From Narthecium ossifragum (Eukaryota > Streptophyta > Magnoliopsida > Dioscoreales > Nartheciaceae): 64,000 nucleotides of DNA. The position numbers and the translations under genes were made by a program. Of this stretch, positions 47,392 through 62,912 are shown piece after piece. Below the pieces are notes generated by a model. The model saw only the letters and a list, made by a program, of their open reading frames with translations. It was not told the origin of the DNA and searched no databases. The stretch is from contig OY986964.1 in assembly GCA_963920575.1 (NCBI GenBank), positions 37,540,468 to 37,604,467 of the forward strand. Reading direction: 5' to 3'. Each line of letters starts with the position of its first letter. Positions within the stretch are counted from its first letter, which is position 1.

Positions 47392-48810
47392 ATGGGGCAG
47401 TTTGGTGGTCCTCGGTATCAGGACATAGACGATGGAACTCCTAGAATAGACAATTTCGGGAAAGTCTCTATCATACCTCTCATATTTCTCATCTTCTATG
47501 AAGTATCTGGTGGCCCCTTTGGAATAGAAGATAGTGTTCAAGCAGCAGGGCCCCTTCTGGCCATCCTTGGTTTTCTGGTCTTCCCATTCATATGGAGCAT
47601 TCCAGAAGCACTTATCACTGCTGAGATGGGTACGATGTTCCCAGAGAATGGGGGTTATGTTGTGTGGGTCTCTTCTGCTTTGGGCCCTTTCTGGGGTTTT
47701 CAGCAGGGCTGGATGAAATGGCTGAGCGGTGTCATAGACAATGCTCTATACCCAGTTCTTTTTCTAGACTATGTGAAGTCTGGTATTCCAGCTTTGGGGG
47801 GCGGCCTTCCAAGGGCTTTGGCAGTGTTAATTTTGACGGTTGCACTAACTTACATGAACTACAGAGGCTTGACAATAGTTGGGTGGGTGGCTGTTCTTCT
47901 TGGTATCTTTTCACTACTCCCTTTCATTGTCTTAGGCCTCGTGGCCATTCCTAAACTGAGGCCTTCAAGATGGTTGGTGGTTGATTTGCATAATGTTGAT
48001 TGGAGCTTGTACTTGAATACACTGTTTTGGAATCTCAACTATTGGGATTCGATCAGCACTTTGGCAGGAGAGGTTCATAACCCAAAGAGAACTCTCCCAA
48101 AGGCGCTCTTCTATGCAGTAGTTTTGGTTATCGTGTCATACTTGTATCCCCTTCTGGCAGGTACGGGAGCAACTCCCCTTAATAGAGACTTGTGGACAGA
48201 TGGTTATTTCTCTGAGATTGCAAAGATTCTTGGTGGTGTTTGGTTGAGATGGTGGCTGCAAGGAGCTGCGGCCTTGTCGAATATCGGGATGTTTGTTGCG
48301 GAAATGAACAGTGATTCTTATCAGCTTCTTGGCATGGCAGAACGAGGGATGCTTCCAGATTTCTTTGCCACGAGGTCGCGCTATGGAACTCCTCTTGTGG
48401 GAATCCTGTTTTCTGCTTCTGGTGTGCTTTTGCTGTCCTGGATGAGCTTTCAAGAGATTGTCGCTGCAGAGAACTTTTTGTACTGTTTTGGAATGCTCAT
48501 TGAATTTGCCGCATTCATATGGTTAAGAATAAAATACCCGACAGCACCCCGACCTTACAGAGTACCTGTGGGGACAATTGGTGCCGTTCTGATGCTTATT
48601 CCCCCTACCGTGTTGATATGTGTGGTTCTATTTTTTGCTTCCCTCAAAGTCATGCTCGTTAGTCTCATTGCAGTGCTCATCGGCCTTGTTTTACAACCCT
48701 CTCTAAAATTTGTGGAGAAAAAGCGGTGGTTGAGGTTCTCTGTTAACTCTGACCTCCCTGATTTTATGACAGCAGAACGTGAGAATACTGTGGAATCTCT
48801 GGTGGCTTAG
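47392..48810 (+). CDS. Polyamine/amino-acid permease of the PUT/LAT family
   Basis: An intronless frame of 472 residues, starting [20 protein letters not shown]. This is an APC-superfamily permease with about 12 hydrophobic segments. The family motifs are clear: [20 protein letters not shown] in helix 1, [57 protein letters not shown], and [20 protein letters not shown]. Plant members (PUT/LAT, the At3g19553-like branch) carry polyamines and some amino acids across the plasma membrane, ER or Golgi membranes. The frame extends 33 codons upstream (from 47293), but that part follows a likely intron and lacks family similarity, so the inner ATG is preferred. Confidence 0.93.
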   Translation: MGQFGGPRYQDIDDGTPRIDNFGKVSIIPLIFLIFYEVSGGPFGIEDSVQAAGPLLAILGFLVFPFIWSIPEALITAEMGTMFPENGGYVVWVSSALGPFWGFQQGWMKWLSGVIDNALYPVLFLDYVKSGIPALGGGLPRALAVLILTVALTYMNYRGLTIVGWVAVLLGIFSLLPFIVLGLVAIPKLRPSRWLVVDLHNVDWSLYLNTLFWNLNYWDSISTLAGEVHNPKRTLPKALFYAVVLVIVSYLYPLLAGTGATPLNRDLWTDGYFSEIAKILGGVWLRWWLQGAAALSNIGMFVAEMNSDSYQLLGMAERGMLPDFFATRSRYGTPLVGILFSASGVLLLSWMSFQEIVAAENFLYCFGMLIEFAAFIWLRIKYPTAPRPYRVPVGTIGAVLMLIPPTVLICVVLFFASLKVMLVSLIAVLIGLVLQPSLKFVEKKRWLRFSVNSDLPDFMTAERENTVESLVA

Positions 48811-49898
48811 ATAGTCCGGTAAGAGAATTCGTCTTCTCTGCACTTGGATTTTGACCAATATATATCTCTGCGGGCACAAGCATGAAGTCTCAGCTGCGAT
48901 ATTGGCCTTTGTAGTGAAGTATTTGAGGTTTGAGACCATTGATCGGATCAATTTCTGCCCCAGCTGGTTCATGTGTTTTATTTTCTGCTTGAGGCCGAGA
49001 CCACAATATGAGTGCAATGCTGTCATCTTATCGAGGCCAAGATTGTACCCATGAATCTACTGCCTCGTCTTGTAAGACTTCTATGTTAAGATGGTCTTTC
49101 CGACCATGTACTGCAGGTATCTTTCTCCACTCGATGCTACCTGACGCTACCTTAGTGCTAGCTTAGGATCATTGTAGTTTTCCTGTATTGGACCTGTGTA
49201 ACTTAAAAATACAGCCTTCTTCAGAGGCCGGAAGATTATATGGCAGCCTTCTTGTTGCTTAGTTTGCATAAATTATAAGATCATTTGGTCTAAGAAGCTT
49301 GCAACTTAGACTTGACCCATGATTGTGTCTCCTGCTTATCGATATGAAGTTTGCTGGTCTGAGATGTCCTTCCTTCTGTCTCCCCCAGAATCTTCCTTCT
49401 TTTTGTTATCTGCTGAGCTTCTTTTCGGAAAGAAATAACTCTTTGGCAGATGAATGTGTATATCTTGTACGAGCCAATTGAACTCAGGAATATTTGCAAT
49501 GCAAACTGGACTTTGGAGGGTCATGGGCTCATCATGGCTGCTCGAATGAGCTAGTCAGTAAGAAGCTTTTTCATTAGTGGCTATATTATAAGAGGGCTGG
49601 AACTCCAATAGCAGATCAAACAATATATGACCTCTGAGCATTGTTTCTCTACATATATATATAGGGCTGGCAAATTCAGTCGCCAAATCTAAGGAGCAAT
49701 ATCCACCTAAATCTATTACAGAATGTCTCATCGTTACGGTTAGCGCACAGAAGCCACATAACATTCTTGAATTCCTCACAATTTAAATAATTAAAGAACA
49801 ATATCAGTAGGTCACGTACACATGAACACAAAACAAAATTCTCGATTTCACCACTAAATCATAAATAACAGGTCCTCTCCTCTTTTTTTTTTAACAAA
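48811..49898 (+). other. 3' UTR of the transporter and intergenic stretch
   Basis: No gene is seen. The first few hundred bases will be the transporter 3' UTR. The rest is AT-rich up to the small element at 49899. Confidence 0.5.
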
Positions 49899-50027
49899 AA
49901 ATGGTTTTATATGCACCACCACTTCTTATAAGCGCAACACATTTTCCTAAGTGCAGACATTGATGAATTAAACATTAAAAAAATATGATGCACTTATAAA
50001 AAGTGATAGGTGCATATAAAACCACCC
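49899..50027. mobile_element. 129-bp MITE with 9-bp target duplication
   Basis: The termini TGGTTTTATATGCACC and GGTGCATATAAAACCA are inverted repeats whose similarity extends to about 45 bp, so the element can fold almost entirely on itself. TTTAACAAA flanks it on both sides (49890-49898 and 50028-50036), a 9-bp target duplication of Mutator type. Confidence 0.85.
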
Positions 50028-50198
50028 TTTAACAAATAAGCCCAAAGGGCTAGTTGGTCAGCGCAAAGCTCTAGAGACGGCTAAAAACATCAGAGAATAC
50101 CACCAGCAGAAACTAATTTAGAAAAGGCCTATTATTAGGCTAAAAAACAAACAAAACTGCTTTAGCAATATGCTTCCGAATATATGGCAGATTTCTTT

Positions 50199-53278
<3,080 letters not shown>

Positions 53279-53811
53279 GTTGGTAGCAGCTCGAGCGCAG
53301 ACTGAAACCCTAACTTCGGAGCAGGCGGCGGGGGAACAGTGGTTTGAACTTTGAAAAGGACGAGTGGGTTTTATATTGGCTCGTCTGGCTCTAATAAGAT
53401 GGTTTTGGGCGCTCCGTAACCCGTTAGCTCGTTCTGGATCCGGAACATAATATCGGGTTGTAGACACAACTTACGGATGCTTATTTTACCTCCGATCCGA
53501 CGAGGAGCGGCATAGGACGACGACCTTTTCTTCAATCATTTCTTTATTTAAAAGGTTCGAAGCGACGGGTTGCTTCCATCGTGGATTAATACATGCGGAT
53601 TTAGCTACAGCAGGCTTAGCGGGTAGGTGCAAACTCTGACGGTTGACGGCCCTGACGAGCCTACAATAGTGAGCCTCTAATGTAATATGTAGGTCCAACA
53701 ACGCCCACAGCCACAGGTCTAACGCCTAGTTGCTTATAACTTATGATACACCCCATGCTTCAGACACCAGTGATTTGCCCATCCTCGTGGAATACCATCT
53801 CATATAAAAAA

Positions 53812-54782
53812 GATCAAATTACACTTTGATATCCTATAGTTTCATTAATTAGCATTTCAATACCCTCATTTTCTAAAATCACATAAAAATATCCTATAAT
53901 TTCAAAACCTAGCAATTTAATCCGGATCATCAAACGCCGTTAGAATGAGTTACAGAAAACCGATCACGTGACACGTACATGACCGGTCAAATTACACTTT
54001 GATACCCTACAGTTTCATGGATTAACATTTTAATACCCTCATCTTGCAAAATCACATAAAACTACCCTATAGTTTCAAAATTTGACAATTTAGTCTAGAT
54101 CATCAAACGTTGTTAGGATGACTCATGAAAAACCTATGACGTGACAAACAAGTGATCGATTTTCATACATACATGACCGACGAAGAGGCAGCGGAGAAGG
54201 TGATGGTGGTGTGGAGGACTCGTCGTCAGCAAATAAAGGAAGTCAAGTGTCTCGTCTACAAACCCAATAACCCATCACCCTGATCAAAGTCACCGCCACT
54301 CCTCTCTCAACCGCCACCGCCTCCACTGCCATTACCTTGAGTGTTGTCGAGCTCCGCTGGAACCCCATCGCCACCATCACCTTAGACATCGTCGGTCTCC
54401 GTTGAAGCAGTTTTGCTCGCGAGGAATGGATGAAAACCAATCACGACATGCACACGACCGATTTTCCGTTACTCATCCTAACAACATTTAATGACCCGAA
54501 CTAAATTACCAGATTTTGATAGTATAGAATAGTTTTATGTGATTTTGAAAGATGATAATAATAGAATGATAATCCATGAAACTATAGGGTATCAAAATAT
54601 AACTTGACCGGTCACATACATATCACGTGACCGATTTTCCATGACTCATCCTAATTGCGTTTGACGACCCAAACTAAATTGCTAGGTTTTGAAACCACAT
54701 GGTAATTTTATGTGATATTGAAAAATAAAAGTATTAAAATACTAATCCATGAAATTATAGGGTATTAAAATATAATTTAGCC
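53812..54782. mobile_element. Mutator-like element with doubled terminal repeats
   Basis: A 971-bp element flanked on both sides by TATAAAAAA (53803-53811 and 54783-54791), a perfect 9-bp target duplication. Each end carries two head-to-tail copies of the same roughly 170-bp terminal sequence, with landmarks ACACTTTGATACCCTA-TAG, AAAATCACATAAAA and GATCATCAAACGCCGTTAG. Copies start at about 53812 and 53985 on the left, and inversely at about 54607 and 54430-54605 on the right. The centre (about 54174-54425) is a GC-richer cargo of about 250 bp of unknown origin. No transposase. Confidence 0.88.
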
Positions 54783-54862
54783 TATAAAAAAACAAATACG
54801 ACAAAGAACTGAAAACTTTCAACATTAATGCTACGCCTTCAGGATGGCAGTAGTTAAACTGA

Positions 54863-57490
54863 TTAACGCCCTCTTCTCTTGCCTTGCTTCCCATTACCCT
54901 TACCTTTCCCCTTCCCCCTCCCCTTCCCATTGCTCTTCCCCTTGCCTTTGCCTTTACCTTCACCCCCACCAACCATCTTGGGTGGTGCACTGTCATTTAT
55001 GCTGGATGAGCCAGGTCGAAGTAGATGCTTCACATCCAATACGCCTCTGCTAAAATGACCTTCGCTTGCCCTCAGCACTCTGTCCTCTGGTTTGCGACTC
55101 TTTTCTTCGTTATTTCTGTTACCATGCTTCGTGAATCTTCCAAGAATCAGGCCCTGAGCTCATAAAGGCTAGTATGTTATAACATTTAGACGTCATATAC
55201 TAAGTACCTGGGAGAGAGAATAATGGATGAAATGGCAAAAACATTACCTCCTCTAGTTTCTTCACTTCCCTCTTCTTCTGATTCTTCATAGCTACTTTGG
55301 CAACACTAAGTGGTGTTCGGTGCTTCTTAGTAGGCTGTTTGAGAAGGAAAATGTAAGTTATCGGTGACCTGAATGATTTACTGACAAATTGAGGTTAAGA
55401 AAGCCAAATGTGTACTTACTTTCCCCCCTAAAGCAACTATGTTCTGGTTCTCTAACTTCTTCCTCTCCTTCCATGGCATGTTTAAGGAACCTTCAAGAAC
55501 CACAAATAAAAGAGCAAATCATCAGAAACTGCAAGGCGTCTATATTAGTTTGAAGTCTTTAGACATCATAAATCAAAGGCAGGTTTGACTGAATCTTAGA
55601 AAGTGACATCACAAGTATCATAAACTAAAGGTTTTGTTCCAACAAATATTCATCCTATGTGGTTAATACCCGCTGAAGTTCTATCTAGCGACTAGCTGCT
55701 CTCAGAATGGATTTTCTCTCCGACAGAGCCTCGTAAGGTTCTAATCCCTCACACAGTTTTTCTATTGACTGATTTACAATCATCCAATCCAAGACTAATT
55801 TGTGAAAAGGGGTCCCCCATACAGATAATGAGCATATACGTGGAAAGAATTTTATAGTTGAATTGCAGGATAATTTTCCCATTATTGCTAGCACTGACCA
55901 AATACCCTGCATACAGACACTCAAGATAACCAAAGGTTCACGGCTTTCAATCTAGATCAGCAAGGACATAGATATGACACCACAATCCATCTTTAAATGA
56001 TACAAAAGAAGAGAGCAAAAAAAGAGTATAAGGTGGTGCAACATGAAGAAGAACTAGCATATTCAAAATGGCAAATGACGATAACTATGCAAGTGGCCAA
56101 CTAACACCCTCAATAGAGCAAATCAACGGTTACAACATACGCACCGAAGTATTCCGCATCCTTCAAAAGTTTCCATATGTCCTTATTGTCATCCTCAATA
56201 TCAACTTCGTCTTCCGATTTTCTGGACATTGGTTGCTGATGCATATCTATGACCCTGGATGACTGCAAAAGCTATTGATGATTAGACAAAAAGATCCAAA
56301 GATCAAGAGCTATTTTACATTAGACGGTAGTTAGAAATAAACAATTTAAAAAAAAAACAAACTCATCACTTCAAGTGGAAACATCGTCAATCTTGCAAAT
56401 CGAATGCACAAGGTGACTTAAGTATAACACTGGTAGGAGGAACAACGGTGAAGATGTGGATGCCCATGCAAATTGATATATGATACCTTCAAAAGCTTCT
56501 CCTTTAGGAGAAGAGTAAAATATATAAGATTTTTAGCCATCAACTATGGTCCTGTTTGAGCGAAACTAACTAACCGTGCTTGGACGAAATAACACTAACA
56601 TAAGTAACCCTTTCAATAATAGGATGCTAACTAATGTTGTCGATGCCATATCTGATGTGGTATTTTTGCTAAAAAAACTTGGAATATTACCAGGAAAGGC
56701 CTAAATGCTCATTTCTAAAGAATCATGCCTACACATCTTGATAGAATGGACAGAGTTAATGATATTTCTAATAACCAATAGATTGAGCAGCGACCAATAG
56801 CCCAGCCCGACAAGAGATGCTTATTGCTCGATACACATTCTGACATAAGAGGCCGAATAACACCGATCCTTCAAATAGTAAAGCATAAACAAAACACCTA
56901 TTTCGAGATCAACTACAACAATGCGATACTCAGAAGCAATTGCTAAATTCACTATGGAGATTCTATGCCTAAAAATTAATATCACTTCTAGATATTAAGT
57001 CTTCTTTAACTAGTAGTCTTGTCCCATCTAATACAACTTGGACTTCTCATTCTTCTACAGAGTTCCATGCCATCCCTACTCTGAGTTAAAGAATCATTAT
57101 GCAAAACACCAACCTGTATCCATAAGGAATTCATAGAAAGCAAAGTTCTGAAAGAAATATTAATGACAAAAGAAGTAGAAAAGGAATCATCCAATGTCAT
57201 ATACATCAGCATATAACATAAACGAACGTGCATCCATAAGGAAATCATGGACACAAAGCTTTGAAAACCAAACAAATTACCAGTGACAAAAAAATTACAA
57301 AATGATTCATCCCATATTGTATACAGCAGCTTCTAACTTACACATCAAAATTCTCTATGAGAGATAGAAATAATACCATGAAGCTCTGATATTCACCAGA
57401 AGATGTCCTAGAACGAGATTGCTTTGGACGAGGCCGCAAAAGATCATTTTTGTATCTAGCTTCAATTCTTTTCTCTAACGACTCCCACAT
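54863..57490 (-). CDS. Conserved basic plant protein of unknown function with Gly/Lys tail
   Basis: Five exons on the minus strand (57490-57377, 56262-56145, 55490-55420, 55334-55248, 55153-54863) join in frame to 226 residues from MWESLEKRIEARYKNDLL. Later parts read EDEVDIEDDNKDIWKLLKDA, SLNMPWKERKKLENQNIVAL, KKHRTPLSVAKVAMKNQKKR, and EDRVLRASEGHFSRGVLDVK. The last 35 residues are a low-complexity tail of alternating Gly and Lys ending KQGKRRGR. The charge pattern suggests a nuclear or nucleolar nucleic-acid-associated protein, but I do not know its function. The true N-terminus may lie in upstream exons (see the next entry). A Mutator-like element begins 80 bp past the stop. Confidence 0.75.
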
Positions 57491-57776
57491 CTGCTTTAAA
57501 GAATAATTAAGAAAGAAAAGGTTAGTTTTTATCTTACAAAATAATACTGGTGCTGAATGTTAAAGGGACAACTCAGACAAGATTGATGCTAAAATTGCTT
57601 GCATATATACCTGAATTCATAACATTCTCATACTCGTAATATTTCCCGGTAACAAAACTAGTTTGCTTAAGATTACAGTATCGAATGAGTTAAGGGAAAA
57701 TAGTAGAATACGAAACCTCTAATCAAATCACCCCTAGCTTTCGTTGGGCTTCCATTGCAGATGTTTTCAAACATAC

Positions 57777-58330
57777 CTTATTTGTTCAAGTACTTTAGTG
57801 GTGAACTCTAAATCAGATCGCCCCTTGCAAACACTCAAGTGTATTCTTCATGAAGCTACTACCAATCTGCAACCCAGCAAAGCAACAAAATATAATCTAC
57901 ACTAAGAAATCAGAAATAAATAAAATTGGACGCTAAAACAAACTCCCTAATTTTGAACCATACGAAATAATCCACTCATGGATTTTCCAAGATTCTTCTT
58001 TACAATAACCTGCACTACGAACACTACCATTGGCAGGAAAACGAAAGCACTAGTATGAATCCGGAGTTAGATCCCTCACATGAACCCGAGAACACAAGTA
58101 AACATAGGAACGAATCACCAAACAACGAGGATATGAGCAGCTGGATCGAACCGGCCGCCGTTCTCGCACAGGGTACGGGGATGACCGGAAGGAGGTGTGC
58201 GTTATTGTGGGTTAGAGGAAAACCTGCGAAATGAGATAGTTTTCTTCTTCTGGTTCTTGCTCGTCTTCTTGGAGGGGATTTGAGAGTTGGGAGCTGCTCG
58301 AGCATGAAAGGAAACCCTAATGGCACGTTT
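57777..58330 (-). CDS. Upstream exons of the same gene, frame apparently broken
   Basis: Exon 57866-57777 is bounded by TTGCAG and GTATGT. It encodes IGSSFMKNTLECLQG in one frame and then RSDLEFTTKVLEQI in the next, the switch falling in a GGGG run (57824-57821). With one G fewer the two halves would be one peptide that leads well into MWESLEKR. The first exon (to 58224, donor GTTTTCC) has an acidic frame (SNPLQEDEQEPEEENYLISQ) in the matching phase but without an ATG; the ATG present (MLEQLPTLKSP) is in another phase. The junction to 57490 is also out of phase. This may be assembly error, an unannotated splice pattern, or genuine decay of the N-terminus. Confidence 0.4.
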
Positions 58331-59227
58331 GGTTCGTCATTTCTACCCGGAGAGGAACAAATCGCAGCTCAATGGACGAGAAGGAAGGGGAGGAACCCCG
58401 AACCCTAGGAGCAGATTATTAAGGCAATTGGATGGGCTTAAGCCCGCTCCGACTCCGACTATAGCCTTCTGAGCTCCAACTCATTTAAAAGCCTGACCGA
58501 CCTCATGTGATCCGTTTGACCCAAGTAAAGCAGTGATAATCTATCTGGCCCAAATCACTTGACCCGGTATCAAGCCCGAGTCAATTTCTCAATTCTCACT
58601 GAGCCAATTGCATGCCAATGTACCGTTCTAAACCCAACCCAACAAGTAATCCATACGTAGATTATAATTACTAATACATGCTCTCTTCCATATAAAGCAA
58701 ATAGGTGCGTGCCTCTGGCAGGCACCGGCACGGTTAAGAAGAGGAATTAAGTCACATGAAGTACATAGATATGTTAGTTAATGGCACGGATGTGATACTA
58801 TAGGAAGAGGAATTAAGTCACATGAAGTACATATATATGTTAGTTAATGGCACGAATGTGATACTATAGTTAGAGTCAAGTTGAGGATATATTACGCTTT
58901 TTTTTAATAAATGGATTTTGGGACCGCACGACCAGGGACCACTCGTCATGTTGAAGGCGATTGGGAGGCTCTCGTTTTCTTGAAAAATTAATGAATTACC
59001 CTCGGTACTCATATGCCAATCCTAGTTATTTAGAGTTGGTAATATAATGAAGAATCTAAGGGTATTTCAGTAAAACTAAGGGAGCTTTTCTCCGCGATTA
59101 GATTTTAACACCTACGACAATTGCGAGCTTTCTGATTAGATGCACAAGGTAATATAAAGTTGATCTTTTCATCTTTGAAGGTGTACCACATACCAATCAA
59201 ATAGAAAAATGGGCTCATATTTACGTT
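58331..59227. other. Intergenic stretch with a short direct duplication
   Basis: Promoter side of the preceding minus-strand gene, then AT-rich sequence. A direct repeat of about 60 bp, with GAAGAGGAATTAAGTCACAT, occurs at about 58738-58800 and 58803-58868. No gene is seen. Confidence 0.5.
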
Positions 59228-60581
59228 TAGGGGTGTCCAAATGGGCCGCCTCGGTCCGGCCCGGCCCGGGTTACCCGGCTGGGGCGGGTTGGAGGTAATA
59301 CCCGGTCCGGCCCTGGTAATCATCCGGGCCGGGCCAGGGCCCAAAAGGCCTTCAACCCGGTCCGCCCCAGTATGGCCCTGCTCGGCTTGAACACCGAGTT
59401 GGACCGGGCTGGACCGGGCCGAACCCAGCCCGTCAGCGCATTTCTCCTCTCCCATCTTTCTTCCTCTGTTCTCCGGTTCTCCCATTCTCCTTCTCTCTTA
59501 GGCGTGGCTCACCAAGCCCACTGCCCACCTCGCCGGAGCCACCCCGTGTCGAGCCATCTCCTTCTCTCTGAGGCGGTCGATGCAGCGCGCGGCGGTCACG
59601 ACGCGGCAACCGGCTCGGGCGAGGTCGAGGCACACCTGGATTCTCTATCTTCCGGTGGCGGACCAGAGAAAGAAGCGGAAGGCGAGCCATGGGGCGGTGC
59701 GAAAGGCGGCGAGGGACCTCGACCGCTGCGGCTGAGAGGTCATATGGATGGAGAAGGGATTTGGGATGGTTCCAGCGGCTCCGGGATCGTTGCTCGCGGG
59801 AGGACCGAGACGGCGGTGGAGACTGGATCTTCTTCAGTGTCGGTGCCTGGATGAGTGGAGAGGTGGGAGAGGTCACATTAGCAATGTGACTGCTTGAGAG
59901 CAGGTCTCAAACGGTCACATTGCAAATGTGACCGTTTGAGAGCTCAGTCAAACGGTCACACCCTGGTCATGATCTTCAGCTTTGAAGGCCGATCAAATCT
60001 TTGGTTTAAAACCCGGACCGGGTTTTAGACTAATGGGCCCTGGTCCGGCTCTGAACCCGGATCAGCCTGGTCCAGCATGGCCAACACCCCGATAGGACCG
60101 GGCTATGGCCCTAACGGGTCCGGGCCGGACCCGTACCAGGGGGGGTCATTTGTAAGGGTGAGAATTCGGTAAATACCGAACCGAATTACCGAATACCGAA
60201 ATTCCATGATTTTAAAAACCGAACCGAACCGAATTAGGGCATAAAACCGAACCGAATCGAATTAATTCGGTACACTAATTTAAAAACCGAACCGAACCGA
60301 ATTCATGAAAAAACCGAACTGAACCAAAAAACCGAAATACCGAAATTTTTTTACTTACAATATAAAACCGAACCGAAATAAGCTATATAATTTTAAAATT
60401 TTCGGTATTTACCGAATTTTAAAAATAAAAACCGAAACCGAACCGAATACCAAATTTTTGACAAAAAAAACCGAACCGAATCGAATATACCGAAAAACCG
60501 AATCGAATTGTTCGGTTCGGTTCTAAAAATTCGGTTCGGTTTTGCTCACCCCTAATCATTTGGGTTTTTTTGACACCCCTA
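59228..60581. mobile_element. hAT-like non-autonomous element with cargo
   Basis: The ends TAGGGGTGTCCAAATGGG and, inverted, TAGGGGTGTCAAAAAAACCC form short terminal inverted repeats. The 8-bp flanks TTTACGTT (59220-59227) and ATTACATT (60582-60589) match at 6 of 8 positions, consistent with an aged hAT target duplication. Subterminal GGGCCGG/CCCGG-rich sequence is typical of this plant group. A GC-rich cargo occupies about 59440-59870. No transposase. A second element is inserted inside (60153-60555). Confidence 0.75.
60153..60555. mobile_element. Nested MITE rich in CCGAACCGAA repeats
   Basis: A 403-bp insertion with ends TAAGGGTGAG and, inverted, TTAGGGGTGAGC. The 7-bp sequence TCATTTG occurs directly on both sides (60146-60152 and 60556-60562). 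The inside is a near-continuous array of ACCGAACCGAAT-type motifs in both orientations, able to form a long hairpin. It sits within the hAT-like element 59228-60581, so it is the younger insertion. Confidence 0.8.
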
Positions 60582-60589
60582 ATTACATT

Positions 60590-60965
60590 GTCTGATGCAA
60601 CCAACCAAACACTTGAATCGGATTGGCTGGTGTAGTATCAGCCGATGCAATGCATTAGTTGATATAATCAATCAAACACCTGATTCGGATTGGCTACATC
60701 TACGCAGCATCAAGATCCACAAATTCTCTTTGCCCATGGTCTCTTGCCATCGGATGACCGGGAGCGGTCGTGGCCCTGCCTGCCGCCCGCCCATTTCACT
60801 CGCTTCCATTTTATTTCCTCAATCAACGAGCTGAAGGGGTGGCCGATTCCTCTCCCAGTCAAGGAGTGAAAGAGTCCACCATCTCTTTCTTCCGGTCGAG
60901 GAGCGGAAGGGGCGGCATGCGGATCGTTGGATTAGTATTTAATCGAACCCTTGAGGCTACCAGGT
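60590..60965. mobile_element. Harbinger-related remnant
   Basis: The motifs TGATGCAACCAACCAAACAC and GCATTAGTTGATATAATCAA resemble the subterminal GCATCAGTTGATGC palindromes of the element at 24575-25697. A GC-rich interior follows (to about 60960). Clear ends were not found. Confidence 0.4.
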
Positions 60966-62912
60966 GAAAAGGGGGGGTCCACTAGTATAAGATAATGAGG
61001 ATCAAGCCGGCTAAGAATAGAGATGGACCATGTCTTATATGAACAGTGTTGCCCCTGTTGGCTTAGTCAACATCAAATTCCTCTGACCTAAAAAGGGCTT
61101 TTGGATAATAATTTAAACCAAATCGGTTCAGTCAATATCAACCAAAACTCAAAAAAAGAAAAGAAAAGAAAGATATTAATCATCAGAGTCAAAAGTTTCA
61201 AACACGATAAGTTTTGGAGCAAAACGATATTGTTGACACATTCCGTAAGATAATAATAATAACAATCTTAGTCAAATCATGTCTTATCACACCACACCTC
61301 ATCACATTTTACAAACGCACAACCCGGAAGGCAATTTGCCCGCCCCCCCCGGGGCGAGTTTGGGGATTCGTAAATGGACTCGAAGTCAGGTAAGGGTGCA
61401 AAACCTCGTTAAAGGTCAGGGTGGGGTCAGGAAAAGACACCCATGTAGATGTTCAATAATTCATGTAGTAATATATTATCCCTATTGTAAATCAGTTTTT
61501 GAGTTATTTTTAATATAATTTATGTTTGGATTGTTCATTGAAATAAGTTCGAAAATTTTCAGGGTGGGGTCGGATTGGACAAGGGCGGGGTCGGGGCTTG
61601 GGGACCCGCCTCATCCTGCATCGTTGTCATCCCTATGCACTACAACGATTACAAACACAATGCAAGTGCAAACGAAGCAAATATCTGGGCCTTGAATGGT
61701 ACGAGGGGAGCCTTTTTAAGTGTGGGACAAATTGAACTCGACTAAACCCATCGCCGTCTCGGATTTGACCCAACTAGAGTCCGGATAGATCTACAGCGAT
61801 TACTACCTAGCCGGCTTGAACGATTCTAGGACAAGAAGATGGCTTAGTTGGGTTGTAAAATTCGAACCCAAATCGATCCTGACTCGACCAAAAGCAGCCA
61901 GAGCCAAAAAGAAATTTCAATGCATGACGCGTCATTGTTCTCATTGGAGAAGAAAAGCTGTATGCTATTTTTTAGATAACAGGGGTTTTGCCATCAAAAG
62001 TCACACTGGTGCTTCTTGTATAAAATTCGAGGACGCCCCAAACGGTCCGATTTCGTCAAAGAAACACTGGGCAGGTGGAATCATCGCTTTCACCGTTGCC
62101 GTCGTGCCAGTTACGCCAGCTCCCCGCCATTTTATATTCAAATCAACTGCACAAATCTTGGTAATTAATCGCCTAAAGTTTGAATTCTTGTGATAATTGC
62201 TACCAATTTCCGCCGATCTTTGTTCTAGATTGGTTGCATTTTCCCTGTTTCATTACGTTTTGTTTAATTTTCCGGCTTAAAGTTTCATGATTGTGCCCAG
62301 TATAAACCCTAGGGGGAACGAGACAATCTAACTAATATATTGGTATCTAAATGTTAGAGCATTGGAAGATGCCCTTAAAAAAAAGGGTTTTAAAATCTCG
62401 TCAGGCGCAGTTTAATTTTCAGATTACTTTAGTTTCATGCGAGAATTCCAAGACGCGTGTTGCGTAGAAGTCTAATTGTGTTAACATCATTGACGTGAGC
62501 AGCGGATTAGGGGATTATTTCTTCCCCCCCTAATGGTCAAGGGTTTCGTGTGCCAGTGAGTCTGATTCTTGCCATTGGGTTGCTTGTTTCTGCTCAGGTC
62601 TTCCTGTGTGGAATCCAGGTGTTATCATTGTGGCTTCCCTTCTCTGGGTGTGGGCTTCCTTGATACAGATTCGTTTAGCTATTAAATTTTGATATGCAGT
62701 TTGGAATTTTCGACAATCTATAGAATATCAGTATATTGGGTTCTGCGGACAGTACTATGCCTTGCCAGTCAGAATATATAGCATAGGATTTGATACGGTT
62801 TTCTCGAAGGCTGATTAGGTGGGCAAGAATTTTGGGAGACTTGGAGTTTGGAGGAAGCTCCTTGGTACAGGGTTAAATAGGTTGCTTATAGTTTAGCCTA
62901 TGATCAGAGAAT
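60966..62912 (+). other. Intergenic stretch and leader of the CYCLOPS-like gene
   Basis: 61320-61620 has GGGGTCGGGG-type text of a transposon remnant. A likely 5'-UTR exon of the CYCLOPS-like gene ends near 62160 (CAAATCTTG|GTAATTAATC), followed by a T-rich leader intron. No other gene is seen; the frame at 61816-62193 is not recognised. Confidence 0.45.
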
